Part shown: one piece after another, positions 33,500-46,735 of the stretch
How positions within the stretch are numbered: position 1 is the first letter of the stretch
How the letters are laid out: the number at the start of each line of letters is the position of its first letter
Assembly: GCA_032717465.1 (NCBI GenBank)
Contig: CM064667.1
Location: 2,842,105 to 2,906,104, forward strand
Length of the DNA stretch: 64,000 nucleotides
DNA from: Coenobita brevimanus
Lineage: Eukaryota; Arthropoda; Malacostraca; Decapoda; Coenobitidae
Direction of reading: 5' to 3'
Notes under the pieces: generated by a model
What the model saw: only the letters and a program-made list of their open reading frames with translations
Database searches by the model: none
Told to the model about the DNA's origin: nothing
Position numbers and translations under genes: made by a program

Positions 33500-34811
33500 T
33501 GTACGAGAAGTTGAATAGTAGACGAGGGAAAAAAGACCTGTACCGATTAGCCAGGCAGAGAGACAGAGCTGGGAGGGATGTGCAGCATGTTAGAATGATT
33601 CAGGATGCAGATGGCAATGTAATGACAAGTAAGGAGAGTGTACTAAGAAGGTGGAGGTAGTATTTCGAAGAGTTGATGAATAAAGAAAATATGAGAGAAG
33701 GTTGGAAGAGTTGGAGGTAGCGAGTCAGGAAGTGCAAGACATCAGCAGAGAGGAAGTGAGGAATGCCATGAAGAGGATGAAGGATGGCAAGGCAGTGGGC
33801 CCAGATGGTATACCAGTGGAAGCATGGAGGAGCTTAGGAGAGATGGCTGTGACGTGGTTTACCAGATTGCTTAACAAAATCCTGGAGGGTGAGAGGATGC
33901 CGGAGTGGAGAAAAAGTATTCTAGTTCCGACTTTCAAGAACAAGGGTGAAGTGCGGTGCTGCAGTGGTATAAAGCTGATCAGCCATGCAATGATGATATG
34001 GGAAAGAGTGGTGGAAGATGGGCTGAGAAGAAAAGTGAGGGTCTGCGGAGATATTTGGTCTCATGCCAGGGAGAAGTACTATAGACGCCATATTTGCTTT
34101 GAGAATGGTAATGGAGAAGTACAGAGAAGGCCAGAAGGGGTTGCGTTGTGTGTTTATAGACTTGGAGAAGGCTTATGATAGGGTACCGAGAGGAGAAAAT
34201 CAGGAGTGGCAGAGAAGTACGTGAGGGTGGTGAAGGACATGTACGACGATAGTGTAACAGCAGTGAGATGTGCAGTAGGAAAGAGGGTTTCAAGGTGGAG
34301 GTGGGATTGCATCAAGGATCGACTTTGAGTCCCTTCTTGTTTGCAATGGTGATGGACAGATTGATATGAGATTAGACAGGAGCCTCCGTGGACAACGATG
34401 TTTGCGGACGACATTGTGATATGTAGTGAGAGCCGGGAGGAAACTGGGGCAGAGCTGGAGAGATGGAGATACGCACTGGAGAGAAAGGGAATGAAAGTAA
34501 GCAGAAGCAAGACTCAGTACATGTGTGTAAATGAGAGATGACAGGGGAACCGTGAGGCTGCAAGGTGTAGAGGTGACAAAGATAGATGAATTCAAATACT
34601 TAGGGTCAACTGTACAAAGGAACGGAGAGAGTGCATGCGGGATTGAGTGGGTGGAGAAAGGTGACAGGAGTGATCTGTGACAGAAGGGTCTCTGCAGAAA
34701 TGAAAGGGAAAGTTTATAACTGTAGTAAGGCCAGCCATGTTGTACGGAATGGAGACAGTACCACTGACAAAAAGACAGGAGGCACAGTTGGAGGTAGCAG
34801 AATTGAAGATG
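33500..34811 (+). pseudogene. Reverse transcriptase remnant of RTE-like LINE copy 2
   Basis: Contains MKRMKDGKAVGPDGIPVEAW (about 33768-33830), the motif A block FIDLEKAYDRVPR (about 34153-34195, absent from copy 1), the SGVAEKYVRVVKDMYDDSVT block, the catalytic FADD at 34401-34412, and the C-terminal start KASHVVRNGDST/PAMLYGMETVPLTKRQEAQL. A TAG inside the WRxYFEELM block (about 33658-33660) and frameshifts near 34035, 34190, 34360 and 34540 show a dead copy. Small in-frame differences from copy 1 affect both copies. Confidence 0.83.
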
Positions 34812-37800
34812 TTATTTCTATTAATTTTTGTGGCAGTTTCAAACCTCGGGTTTACCTCATTGAGCCTTGTTACTGATTTTTTTCTCCCAAGTCCTAATGT
34901 TCTCATTCATAAAGGGTTTCTATGAATTTTATATACAACTCAGAGTGCTTCCGTGATAATGGAGAGTATATTTGTGGAAGTTGCAAATTTAATGCTTTTT
35001 CCCTCAATTATACGGTTTTTATTATCACCGGTATATTATTTTTGAATTACTCGTAATCCGGTTGGATTTACCGTAACAAAACTTGCACCCTTTTTTTTTA
35101 TGCTAACCTTACCACTACAAATGAAAAGAAAAGTCACAAATGAGCCTCTTCCCAGCGTGAAAATCAAAATAATCTTCAGACGAAACTAATATAGTTCAAT
35201 GGGTTTTTCTTCAATGTTTATTTTTTTAGCTGTCATTCACTATATATCTACTGAGATGAGAAATACAAGTATAAATGGTAATTAATTATATACGCCGGTA
35301 TTGAGGTAGTATTTATACCTTCTCATAGTAATTTCTGTGAACGACAAAGGCTCATCAATATTCCTTCTCACGAGTTATGACAGGTTTGAGAGATTTTGGC
35401 CAAGGCTTATGGTTTAACACCATCCTTCATTGTGTGCACTGTTTTCTTTTTTTAAATTAAATCAGGACGGTCGATGCAGCCTCAAATCGGTACTGCTTCA
35501 GATAAGAAAGAAATTCTTTATTTGAAATATCTCACTTGTTTAGGAGACCCAACACATCAATTGAAACTGTTTGTTCTTAAAAACGTCTAATGTCTGCTCT
35601 CATTGTCAATCAATTTCTTGTTACATCGTTTATGAAATATATTTTTTTCATCCTGAGAAGTTTCTTCAGAGTTTTGGAAGTAATTGGGGGTTTCCCTACG
35701 AATTCTGAGTACACATTTTGGAAGATGCATATTTCATAATTTCGTCTCAAAACATGTTTATACGGCCATCACTCCAGAAAAATAGTTTTTAACTATCCCC
35801 AGTCATATACAAACAGCCTTAACTAGTTCACAATTGTCACTCCTTTTTATCAATGACGTATTAAAATAGGAAAGTGTATAGACACTTCCTAAATCAAAAA
35901 TCCAGTCAACCTCAACAATACATACCCAACAGTTCAGGTGGACGTTGAAGCTCCCTGTTTTTTTTTTTTAATTATCATAAACAAGGAAAATGCTATATGA
36001 GGAGCCATTGAATCTTTATAAATTCTCTATCTTAGAGTATCTACGTTTTTCCATTCTCCTATGACATTTACTATATAGTCAATACCCCTTTTGAAACATT
36101 TCTATAATTTCGGGGAGATTTTACCTTAATCAATATTGATATAACACGAACTGCCATACTGGGAAAATATTCCTCAATTAAATTTGATCACGAGGCCGAA
36201 GAAGCCACTTCAAAGACCTAGCTATAAAGATAAAAATGTCCGTTTTATCTCTGAATTTCCAAGTTGTTTACACGTCTCTAATGAAACGATACTCGTCACG
36301 CTTAAAACCCTTAATTACCGTACTTCTTTTGATGCGAATCAATTTCATCGTCCGTGTTACCACATAAAACTGTTACAGATATCCCACGATTTGAAAATTT
36401 TTCACGCTAAGAAGTGTTTTCTGGATTTTAGATATAATTCTGTTTCCCAACTAATTCAGAGTACAACTGTGGAAGTTACGTGTTTTGTGTTTTCGGCCAC
36501 CATTATGCGGTCTCTATTATCACGACAGTATAATAGTTTTGATTTACTCCTAAATCTGTAGCTTATACCATTTTTTTAACAAATTACCACTACAGATGAA
36601 AATAAAAGTCATAAATGAGCCTATTCCTAACTTAACCAAACTTCAGACGTTCATTATTTCCTTTTTTTTTTTTTTTTTTTGTAGCTGTCATTCACTCTGT
36701 TTGCGAACTAGACGAATAAAGTTATAAATGCTGACTATAGATATATATCGGTACTTGGATAGTATTTATTTTTTCCTATTAATTATTATGTCAGTGTCAT
36801 ACCATGCATTTACCTCAGCATTGTTACTAATTTTTTTCTCCCGAGTCGTAATGTTCTCTCAGAGAAATATTTTTGTAATTTTATATACAATTTGGGGTCT
36901 TTCCGTTCTAATGTAGAGGATATTTGTGGAATTTGCATATTTAGTGCATTTGCCTTATATTATTCAGTTTTTGAATTACTGGTAATGCGGTTGGATATAC
37001 CTTAACAGAATTTGCACAATTTTTTAATCCTAACCGTACCACTACAAATGAAAAGTCACAAATTATCATGAACAAGAAAAATGTGCATATGAATAACCAG
37101 GGAATGTTTATAAAGTGTATATCTCAGAATACCTGTCTTTTTGCATTCTTCTAGGACATTTATCATATAGTCTGTGCTAAAAAATTTTCTTTTAAACCAT
37201 TTCTATCTTTTCATGGAGATTTTACCTTCATATATTTTGATAGTGATATCACATTAACCGTCATACTGGGAAAATATTCAACCTTCAAATTTGATCAGGA
37301 GAACCAAGATATCTTTTTAAAGACTTAGTTATACAGATAAAAGTAATAATTTTATTTCTGATATTCCAAGCCGTTTACACGTCTCTAATGAAACGATAAT
37401 CTTTATGCTTAAAACCTTCAAATACCGGCATTATTTTGCTGAAAATCAGTTTCCTTGCACGTGTTACCACATACAGCATTATTGCAGATTTCTTACGAGT
37501 TGAAATTTTTTCAGGCTAAGAAATATTTTCTGAATTTTATATACAGTTCTGAATGTTTCCCAACTAATTTAAAATACATTTGTGTAATTTACGTATTTTG
37601 TGTTTTCTCCCACCATTATGCGGATTTTATTATCACTACAGTAGAATAGTTTTGAATTGCTCCTAAATCTGCTGCTTTTACTGTAACGAAACTTGTGTCA
37701 TTTGTTTTTAATTAAACTACCTCTACAGATGGAAATAAAAGTCACAAATTAGCCTCTTCCAAACGTAATAATCCAAACAATATTCAGACGACATTATTTC

Positions 37801-40800
37801 AGTTCATTCAGTGTTCGCTCAGCCTTCATTTTCATTTCTTTTTTTGTAGTTGTCATTCACTCTATGTTTACAGACTTGAAGAATAAAGCTATAAGTGCTG
37901 ATTAATATATTTTGGTACTGGAATAGAATTTATACTTTTATTAATTTCTGTGTCAGTTTCATACAACGGGTTTACCTCATTTAGTCTTGTTACTGATTTT
38001 TTTTTTTTTCTCCCGAATCGTAATGTTCTCACTCAGAAATATATTTTCTGAATTTTAAATAAAATTCGTAGTGTTTCCCACTATAATGTAGATTATGTTT
38101 CTGTAAGTTGCATATTTAGTGTTTTTGGCTTCAATTATGCGGTTTCTATTATCACTTCAGTAAAATAGTTTTGAATTACTCGTAATGCGGTTGGATTTGT
38201 TAAAACTTACACCATTTTTTAAACCAAACTTTACTACTACAAATGAAAAGACGCAAATGAGCCAATACCTAGAGTAGAAATTCAAATAATTATCAGACTA
38301 AACTATTACTGTTCAATTTGTGTTCCTTCAATCATCATCTTCTAGTAGCTGTCATTCACTGTATTTCTACGGAGATTAGGAATACAGGTTTTAATGGTTA
38401 TTAATTTTATATCTCGATATTGGGATATTATTTAAACTTTCTTATTGTAGTTTTTGTTAGAGACAAAAGCTGACCAATAATCCTTCTCACGATTTAAATT
38501 TATTTTTATAGATTTTGGCCAAGGCAGTGATGCTTATGGTTTAACACGAACCTTAATAGTGTGCAATTATTATTTTTTGATGCAGTTTTAAAGTGGTACT
38601 GCTGCAGATGAAAAAGAAATCCTTTCTTATTTGAAATATCTCGAACATTTAGGAAACGCCACACATCAATTGAAACCTTGTTCTTAAGCACATCTTATGT
38701 CAGATCTCTTTGTGAGTTTTTTTTTTTTTCCCCAAAGTGAAATCTTTTTATTCTGAGAAATTTCCTCTGTATTCCATGTAATTGTGCGTTTCTCCATGAA
38801 TTTTGAGTAAACTTTCGGAAGATGCATAATTAGTAATGTCGCCCCAGGAAATGTTTATACGACCATCACCAAAGTAAAATAGTTTTCAACTATCCCCAGT
38901 CGTATATCATCAGCCATAACTAGATTACAATTGGCATTCGTTTTTGTCAATGAAGTCGCGTTTATGACGTATGAAAATAGAAAAGGGAATACATACAGAT
39001 CCTAAATTAAAAATCCAGTCAACCTCTACACGAGATATACAACAATTCAGTTGGATGTTCCTGCACGCTTTTTTTTTTTTTTTTTTAATGCATATTGAGG
39101 AAGCAAGGAATGTTTATAAAGAGAATATTCCAGAATACATACGTTTTTACATTTTCCTATGATATTTATAATATAGTCAGTGCCTAATCAATTTGTTTTT
39201 AAACCATTTCTATAATTTCGGGGATTTTTCCTTCATAAATATAGTGATATCACACGAACCGTTATACTGGGAAGACATTCCACGTTTAAATTTGATCAGG
39301 AGGGTTAAAGACCTAGTTATTCAGATAAAATTAATATCCGTTTTATCTCTAAATTCACAAGTTGTTAACTCGTCTCTAATGAAACGAAACTCTTTATGTT
39401 AAAATCTCTAAAATACCGGCCTTCATTTGCTGCAAATCAGTTTCATCGTACTTGATTACGGAATTGTTATTGAATTCTTACGATTTGATTTTTTTTTTTC
39501 ACGCTAAGAATTGTTTTCTTAATTTTAGATACAATTCTGTTTCCCAACTAATTTGGACTAAATTGGTGGGTTGCTTATTTTGTGTTTTCTCCCAACATAA
39601 TGTGGTTTGTATTATCACTACAGTATAATAGTTTTCAATTACTCCTTTATCCGTTGCTTTTACCGTTATAAAAATCATTTTTTAAAATTTACTACTACAG
39701 ATAAAAATGTCACAAATAAGAATCTTCCTACTGTAAGCATCCAAACAATCTTCAGACGACATTAGTACAGTTCATTCAGTGTTCCTTAAGCCTTCATTTT
39801 TTTTTTTTTAAGCTGTCACCCACTCTATGTGTACGGAATTGACGAATAATGCTATAAATGCTGGGATAGTATTTATACTTTATTAAGTTTTGTGAGTCAG
39901 TTCCAAACATCAGGTTTACCTCATTTAGCCTTGTTACTGATTTTTTTTTTCTCCCGAGTCGGTATGTTTTCATTCATAGACGGTTTCTATGAATTTTATA
40001 TCCAATTCGGAGTGCTTCCATGATGATGAGAGTATTTGTGGAAGTTGCAAATTTAATGTTTTTGCCATCAATTATTCAGTTTTTGTTATCACCAGTATAA
40101 TAATTTTGAATTACTTGTAATGCGGTTGGATTTACTGTAACAAAACTTGCACCTTTTTTTTTTTTTTTTTGCTAACCTTACCACTACAAATGAAAAGAAA
40201 TGTCACAAATGAGCCTCTTTCCAGCGTGAAAATCAAAATAATCTTCAGACGAAACTAATATAGTTCAATAGGTTTTTTTTCAATGTTCCTTTTTTTTAGC
40301 TGTCATTCACTATATATCTACTGAGATGAGGAATACAGGTATAAATGGTAATTAACTATATATCTCGGTACTGGGGATGTATTTATACTTTCTCACAGCA
40401 ATTTCTGTGAAAGACAAAGGCTCATCAATATTCCTTCTCACGAGATATAACAGTTTTGAGAGATTTTGGCCAAGGCAATGTGGATATCCTTCGTAGTGTG
40501 CACTCTTCTCTTTTTTAAATTAAATCAGGGCAGTCGATTCAGCTTTAAAACGTTACTGCTTCAGATAAGAAAGAAATCCTTTATTTGAAATATCTCACTT
40601 GTTTAGGAGACCTGACATCAAGTGAAAGTATTTGTTCTTAAACACATCTGATGTCAGCTCAATTTCTTGTTACATCTTTTATGAAATATGTTTTCTTTAT
40701 CCTCAGACGTTTCTTCAAAGTTTTGGAAGTAATTGGGCGTTTCCCAACGAATTAATACACATTTTGGAAGATGCATCTCAATAATTTCGCCTCAAAACAT

Positions 40801-41367
40801 GTTTATACGGCCATCACTCATGAAAAATTTTTAACTATCCCCAGTCGTATACAAACATCCAACTAGTTCACAACTGGCACTCCTTTTTATCAATGGTCAT
40901 GTTTATGACGTATTAAAATGAGAAAGCGAATAGATTCTATTCCTTAACTAAAAATCCAGTCAATCTCAACAATAATTACCCAACAGTTTCCGGTGGACGT
41001 TCGAGCACCCTATATGAGGAACCATTGAATCTTTATAAATTGTATACCTTTGAATACCTACGTTTTTACATTCTCCTATGACATTTATCATGTATTCAAT
41101 ACTAAATAATTTCCTTTTTAATCATTTCTATAATTTCTGGGAGATATTTATTAATAGTGATCCCACGAACCGTCATACTGGGAAAATATTCCACGAAGAA
41201 ATTTGATCAGGAGGCTGAAGATGACATTTTAAAATCCTAGTTAGATAAAATTAATATCCGTTTTATCTCTGAATTTCCAAGTTGTTTTCACGTTATGAAA
41301 CGGTACTCATGCTTAAAACCTTCTTTTGATGCGGGCCTTCTTTTGATGCGAATCAATTTCATCGTAC
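34812..41367. repeat. Tandem-array block 6, the longest uninterrupted stretch
   Basis: Markers at about 36144, 37251, 39252 and 41164 give spacings near 1107, 2001 and 1912 bases. The longer units repeat a TGATTTTTTTCTCCCGAGTC plus GCTGTCATTCACTATATATC segment twice within one unit, so the roughly 2 kb unit has an internal duplication. Diagnostic modules such as GAGACCCAACACATCAATTG, CTATCCCCAGTCATATAC and CCAGTCAACCTCAACAATAC recur in order. T-runs of 10-20 bases appear at the same place in successive units. No gene is seen in 6.5 kb. Confidence 0.85.
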
Positions 41368-41802
41368 AAAGACAAAAGTCGTTTAGTGAAATTTGGTGAA
41401 AATATCTGGTCAAAGACTAAAGTTTTGGAGCAGTCGTCTTTGTGTCGAACGATAGTTTGGTAGCACTGACGAGTTGCCATTTGCTCTAGATGACCGGCCT
41501 GCGGATGTCAGCGTATAATTTTTTTGTAGCGAGGAAACTAATCTACACAATTATTAAATTTTTCTGACTGCGTTTTTATTTAGTATTTATGAAGCTTCTT
41601 GTATTTTTTTTTATGACCACACTCGCAATTTTACAAATCAATTAGCTAAACATGTGTTCGGAAGTCAGTTCTCCATCTTTATTAACTGTATATTAGCTAA
41701 TCAAGTTGATAATTATGACCTGACACATTATTAGTTATAAAAAAAAAATAACATTCATCACATGAGAACAAAGTTATTCTTTTTTTTTTTTTTTTCTTTT
41801 AG

Positions 41803-41894
41803 AATGGCTGGCAAACTGAATCCCACAGAGGAGTTCGAACTCATAGACCAGACAACCGAACTCTGCGCACAGTTGTTCATGTGCTTCATTCCAG
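41803..41894 (+). other. Exon-like 92-base segment
   Basis: A pyrimidine tract (about 41779-41800) ending in AG precedes a GC-richer 92-base stretch, followed by CCAG and GTTCAC, a possible donor site. Two frames are open; one begins ATG-GCT-GGC. An AATAAA lies downstream at about 42066. I do not recognise the protein, and 92 bases is not a multiple of three. It could be a captured host exon, or by chance the T-run could be the poly(A) tail of a minus-strand SINE (the GAGTTCGAACTC inside resembles a tRNA T arm). Confidence 0.25.
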
Positions 41895-42430
41895 GTTCAC
41901 TTCTTTCTTACCGAGTAAACACTGCTTGCGGGTCCTGCTTCCATAGTTGTGATTATTTCTTGGTCCTATAGGGGTGTGGTAAGACGAGGACGACCTGAAC
42001 GATGACGGTTCTATGTTTATGCCTATACCAAATGTTTGAGCTTTCTGTTCAGGATTCGTTTCCCATAAATAAAGGAAGATCATTCCACTTATATTACTTT
42101 TAGTTGGATGCATGTTGTTTGACCTCTCCTTACCATGTTATAGTAGCTCTGCTTCCTTTTTTTGGTAATATGCAAGATGAAATGTCAGGTGATCACCGCC
42201 TAACCTTTGGCATTTCGTCTCTCATACGAAGTTCGGGCTCAGCAATTCTTGCAAGTCGATGTTAAGGCCTCGGAATATCATGGGTTCATTCATCCCATCA
42301 GCAGCAGATATGAAGCTTCAGGAAGTCAGGCTAGCCAACCACGAACATGTAACTGAGATAGAGCTTTCATAATGTTTCAAGTTTTGCACATAATAGGACA
42401 AAACCGCGTCACGACTTTTGACTTTGATCA

Positions 42431-43516
42431 GTTGGGAGCAGATGACCCGAGGCCACCTAGTCCACCAACATCTTGGTGTTTATCTGGCAACAGTGGTAGC
42501 TGTGAACTTGACCGAGATTCCGTCAGCAGTTCGGGCGAAACAAACCCAGTGATAATTTGTCAATGTGCTGTTCTAACTGGTCTCCAATCAATAACATGCA
42601 AGAAAACGTATAATACTGATAATGATTAACGTGTCATATACGTAGTAGATATATTTATAACAGTATTACAACACAGGCATCCAAATAATGGTGCGTTCAT
42701 TCATATAAGACACACGGATATCGGTATTTTTTTTTTTTTTCGACTATCCTCATGAACCAAACAGCCTTTACCAGTTTGGAAGAGATATGCCGTAGAGTTA
42801 TCGGCTTTCCCGCAACCCAGCATTATCACCAAAAACACCGTCATGCCAGTCATCCCTCACTGTTAACCTCACTTTCGTCGACCTCTGACTCCAAACCAGA
42901 TGAGCCAGTTAAAGGTTCACACCACAGTAGGCGGAACAAGGGGAGGGGTGTGTGGGAGGTATATTGAGGGTGGTGGGTGAGGAAGGGGGGGACGAGGTGG
43001 AATGTGGGATGGGAGGGGGGTGAGGGAGCAAGTGGTTGGCTGCCGTATTTAACGTATATGAGATGTAATAGGTTTGTTTTGACAGAGAAAAACAATGTTT
43101 CTTTAATACTCGAGTGATAAAGTCGAACGATTACTCCGTTTAAATGTTTATCATGAACGGGTCAACTAGTTCCACCCCCAATACGTGACATCACGTGGTG
43201 CCTCTATCACAAACCAAGGTGGTGATGGAGCTGCACGCTCGGGATACCCGTGTCACATGAATGGATGCCAGTTGTAATACTATGGTTATAAATATATCTA
43301 CCACATCTATGACACGTTTATCATTAACAGTATTATACGTTTACTTACATAATATTGATTGGAGACCAATTAGAACAGCCAATTGACAAATTATCACTGG
43401 GTTTGTTTCGCCTGAACAGCAGACTGAATCTCGGTCAAGTCCACAGCTACCACTGTTGCCAGATAAAACACCAACTTCTTGGTGGACTAGGTGGCCTCGA
43501 GTCATCTGCTCGCAAC
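42431..43516. repeat. Inverted repeat pair of insertion 3
   Basis: The left arm 42431 to about 42690 (GTTGGGAGCAGATGACCCGA onwards) pairs with the right arm at about 43265-43516. The outer 130 bases, including AACAGTGGTAGCTGTGAACT and GGGCGAAACAAACCCAGTGA, match with scattered differences. The central 0.57 kb has a G-rich block at about 42940-43030 on the plus strand. No transposase is seen. Confidence 0.82.
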
Positions 43517-43734
43517 CGTACGTGTTACCACATACAGCATTTTTACCCATTTCCTACGATTTGAAATTTTTTCACGCTGTGATGTTTTCTGGATTTTAGA
43601 TACAATTCTGAATGTTTCCGAACTAATTCAGAGTACAATTGTGGAAGTTACGTATTTTGTGTTCTCGGCCACCGTTTTGCGGTTTTATTACGACTATAAT
43701 GGTTTTGATTTACTCCTAAAACTGTTGTTTGTAC
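43517..43734. repeat. Tandem-array block 7 between two fold-back insertions
   Basis: Only 218 bases: CGTGTTACCACATACAGC, TCCGAACTAATTCAGAGTAC and GATTTACTCCTAAAACTGTT modules. It shows that the two large insertions on each side landed in the same array unit. Confidence 0.85.
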
Positions 43735-44063
43735 TATTGCGGACAGGATTTCTTAACCACCCTCGTCCAGCCAACCTGTGTATGTGGCAGCGTCGCATTC
43801 ACGAGCACAGAAGTTGCCTTCGATGCATTTCTGTCGAAAAATATTCCTTCAGCTTTGGGCTTGTACTAATGGATAAAGCAATAGTAATATTTACTTTGAA
43901 AATTTGACTCTGATAACACGAATATATCATACTGATTATTTAATAAGTTTTCTCGTATAGAGCCAAGCAAGTGATAAATATGTATATTTGGTTCCACTCC
44001 ACGACCTCCTGTAGGTCTGAACCAGCGAACACAGATTGAACAAGTTCGAAGCATTCATTTGTT

Positions 44064-44067
<4 letters not shown>

Positions 44068-44105
<38 letters not shown>
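44068..44105. repeat. GA microsatellite
   Basis: About 19 GA units in the left arm of element 4. The CT-rich counterpart is at 52337-52360. Confidence 0.95.
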
Positions 44106-44107
<2 letters not shown>

Positions 44108-44264
44108 TGTATGGTGGGTGCCCGTGAATTTTGGAATAATGAGGTGGAGGCAGACTGGCGCAGGGAAATGCAAGGGATGAGAAACCCTGGATTCATGTGA
44201 TCCATTGAAACCAGGCCACAGTGTGTGTATTTCTTCCATCAGTCACAAAAACTTGCCTTGCTTT

Positions 44265-45144
<880 letters not shown>

Positions 45145-45150
45145 TAAATT

Positions 45151-45168
45151 TGGCGACCTCTCATCAGG
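45151..45168 (+). promoter_or_regulatory. Primer-binding site of Gypsy copy C
   Basis: TGGCGACCTC six bases after the LTR. The first eight bases would pair with the 3' end of a tRNA ending GGTCGCCA, as in arginine tRNA used by the 412/mdg1 group. The same sequence follows the LTR in copies A, B and D. Confidence 0.6.
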
Positions 45169-45225
45169 ATATTCAGGATATTATCATAAGGATATTGTTT
45201 GATATTTTGTGACTGTGATATATTC

Positions 45226-46416
45226 ATGATGGCTACTATTTCTACACTTGATGAAGCCAAAGATTTTTTGTCAAATGTGCAAACAGTGTGTGATATAGAA
45301 AACAGAACAAAGAATGAACTTAAGCTTGTTGCTCAACAATTGGGAATTGCAGTTCACTCTCATCATTCTAAAGATCAAATTGTTGGCATGATTAATAAAA
45401 GATTGTTTAATGTAACTCCTCCAAATGAGCAAACGCAGATTGAATTAGCTAAGTTACAGCTAGCCCTGCAGGAGGCAAAGGCTAAGGAGGCGGAGTCTCG
45501 TGTGAAGGAAGCTGAATTTCAAGCACAGGCTAAGGAGGCTGAATTTCAGGCAAAAGCTAAGGAGGCTGAGGCACAAGTTGAAATTGCTAGGATTCAGGCA
45601 GACCATGAGTATCGCATGAAACAAGGTGGAACTGGATCATCTAGCTCTGATGATTTTGATGTGGCTAAAAATGTTAAACTTGTCCCTCCTTTTAATGAAT
45701 CTGATTTAACAAAGTATTTTCAGTTGTTTGAGAGGGTAGCTACAGGTTTTAATTGGCCCAAAAAGTATTTGCCAGTACTCCTTCAAACTGTTCTCACCGG
45801 TAAAGCTCAAGTAACTTATGCATCTTTGCCTCAGGATCAATGTGATAATTATGATGTTGTTAAAAGCTTGATTCTTAAGGCCTATGAGCTTGTTCCTGAA
45901 GCTTATAGAGTAAAATTTAGGACAACTTATAAGCAAGATAAGCAATCCCATGTTGAGTATGCAAAAATGAAAGAAGATCTGTTAGAGCAGTGGTTAAATT
46001 CTAAGAATGTGGATTCTGATTTTGGTAAATTTAAGCAGATGATTTTGCTGGAGGATTTCAAAAGGTGTATTAGTAAAGATGTAAGCCTATATCTTGATGA
46101 GAAAAGAATAGTTAATTTGTCTGATGCTGCAGTTTTAGCTGATGAGTATGTTCTCACTCACAAGAGATATTCTAGAGAAAAAGGGAAAGCTGAGAGTAAG
46201 TACGTTGCCTCTACTCAGAGTACAGGTAACAGGAAAGAGAATAAGGATGATGTTTCTCAGGAAGTAAATACCAGCTTCACCTCTAGATTTCAGAAAAGTA
46301 AATGTACTTATTGTAGTAAGCTTGGTCATACTACGGAGAGATGTTTCAGGAGACAGCGTGATGTGAACAAAAAGGAGTCTTTAAATATTGTCAATTGGTC
46401 TAGTGTCCACCCTTGA
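45226..46416 (+). CDS. gag of Gypsy copy C (C-terminus altered by frameshift)
   Basis: Encodes the structural protein that would form the particle and package RNA. The start is the first of two adjacent ATGs (45226, 45229), conserved in copies A and D. Residues 1-70 are helical; about 75-130 is a heptad-like stretch rich in alanine, glutamate and lysine with repeated KEAEFQA-type units. The capsid-like region follows (VPPFNESDLTKYFQLFE near residue 150, with the LLQTVLTGKAQVTYASL block). The zinc knuckle at 46303-46344 is intact: CTYCSKLGHTTERC, CX2CX4HX4C. A two-base deletion near 46388, relative to copies A and B, ends the frame early and cuts it off from protease. Confidence 0.88.
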   Translation: MMATISTLDEAKDFLSNVQTVCDIENRTKNELKLVAQQLGIAVHSHHSKDQIVGMINKRLFNVTPPNEQTQIELAKLQLALQEAKAKEAESRVKEAEFQAQAKEAEFQAKAKEAEAQVEIARIQADHEYRMKQGGTGSSSSDDFDVAKNVKLVPPFNESDLTKYFQLFERVATGFNWPKKYLPVLLQTVLTGKAQVTYASLPQDQCDNYDVVKSLILKAYELVPEAYRVKFRTTYKQDKQSHVEYAKMKEDLLEQWLNSKNVDSDFGKFKQMILLEDFKRCISKDVSLYLDEKRIVNLSDAAVLADEYVLTHKRYSREKGKAESKYVASTQSTGNRKENKDDVSQEVNTSFTSRFQKSKCTYCSKLGHTTERCFRRQRDVNKKESLNIVNWSSVHP

Positions 46417-46735
46417 GAGTACCCAGAATTCTTTAACTGAGTTAACTGAACCTGCTTTGAGGGGAAACTTAAATTCTCATGATGGAGCTCCTCTTTTGAG
46501 CAGTAACGTGGGTGACACTCTCAAGAGTTCATGTGCTAATTTCCTGTCTGATGGTTTTGTCAGTCCTCTGGACAGTAATGACAAGAAATAAGTTCAAATA
46601 TATCGTGATACAGGTGCTTGCCAATCCCTTATGCTGACCAGTGTTCTAGGCTCTAATGTTAATTCCTCTGATGAAACTGTAATCTTACAAGGTGTAGGGA
46701 ATAATTACTTCTCTGTCCCTCTGTGCAGAGTGAAT
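46388..46735 (+). pseudogene. Protease region of Gypsy copy C
   Basis: The frame continues from gag in copies A and B, but here it is displaced by the deletion at about 46388. The acidic/serine-rich linker is followed by a TAA at about 46588-46590 and, just after it, the aspartic protease active-site block YRDTGACQS (about 46600-46627). The conserved block VILQGVGNNYFSVPLCRVNL (about 46679-46738) follows. The stop lies eight or so codons before the catalytic aspartate. The protease would mature the gag and pol proteins. Confidence 0.8.

Larger units (their letters stand above)
32833..34811 (+). mobile_element. RTE-like non-LTR retrotransposon, copy 2 (both ends missing)
   Basis: Homologous to copy 1 at 10286-12011, but it starts further upstream, within the endonuclease domain, and stops earlier, inside the C-terminal EVAELKML block. 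The array on its left ends in the marker region and the array on its right starts about 600 bases later in the unit, so array sequence and the LINE 3' end were lost together. It shares with copy 1 an in-frame TAG and a small deletion. Confidence 0.85.
41368..43516. mobile_element. Composite insertion 3 flanked by CGTAC
   Basis: The array sequence TTTCATCGTAC (ending 41367) resumes at 43517 with CGTACGTGTTACCACATACA, so 2.15 kb was inserted with duplication of CGTAC (GTAC at 41364-41367 and 43518-43521). The right end, as complement GGTTGCGAGCAGATGACTCG, belongs to an inverted repeat whose partner lies inside, at 42431. The outer left end shows no matching terminal repeat. It therefore looks like a fold-back element with extra or rearranged sequence on its left. 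Confidence 0.75.

Noticed and set aside
41762..41971. A 69-codon open frame as a host gene
   Set aside because: The upstream part is poly-T translation and only 92 bases look exon-like; the family is unknown. Reported only as a low-confidence segment.
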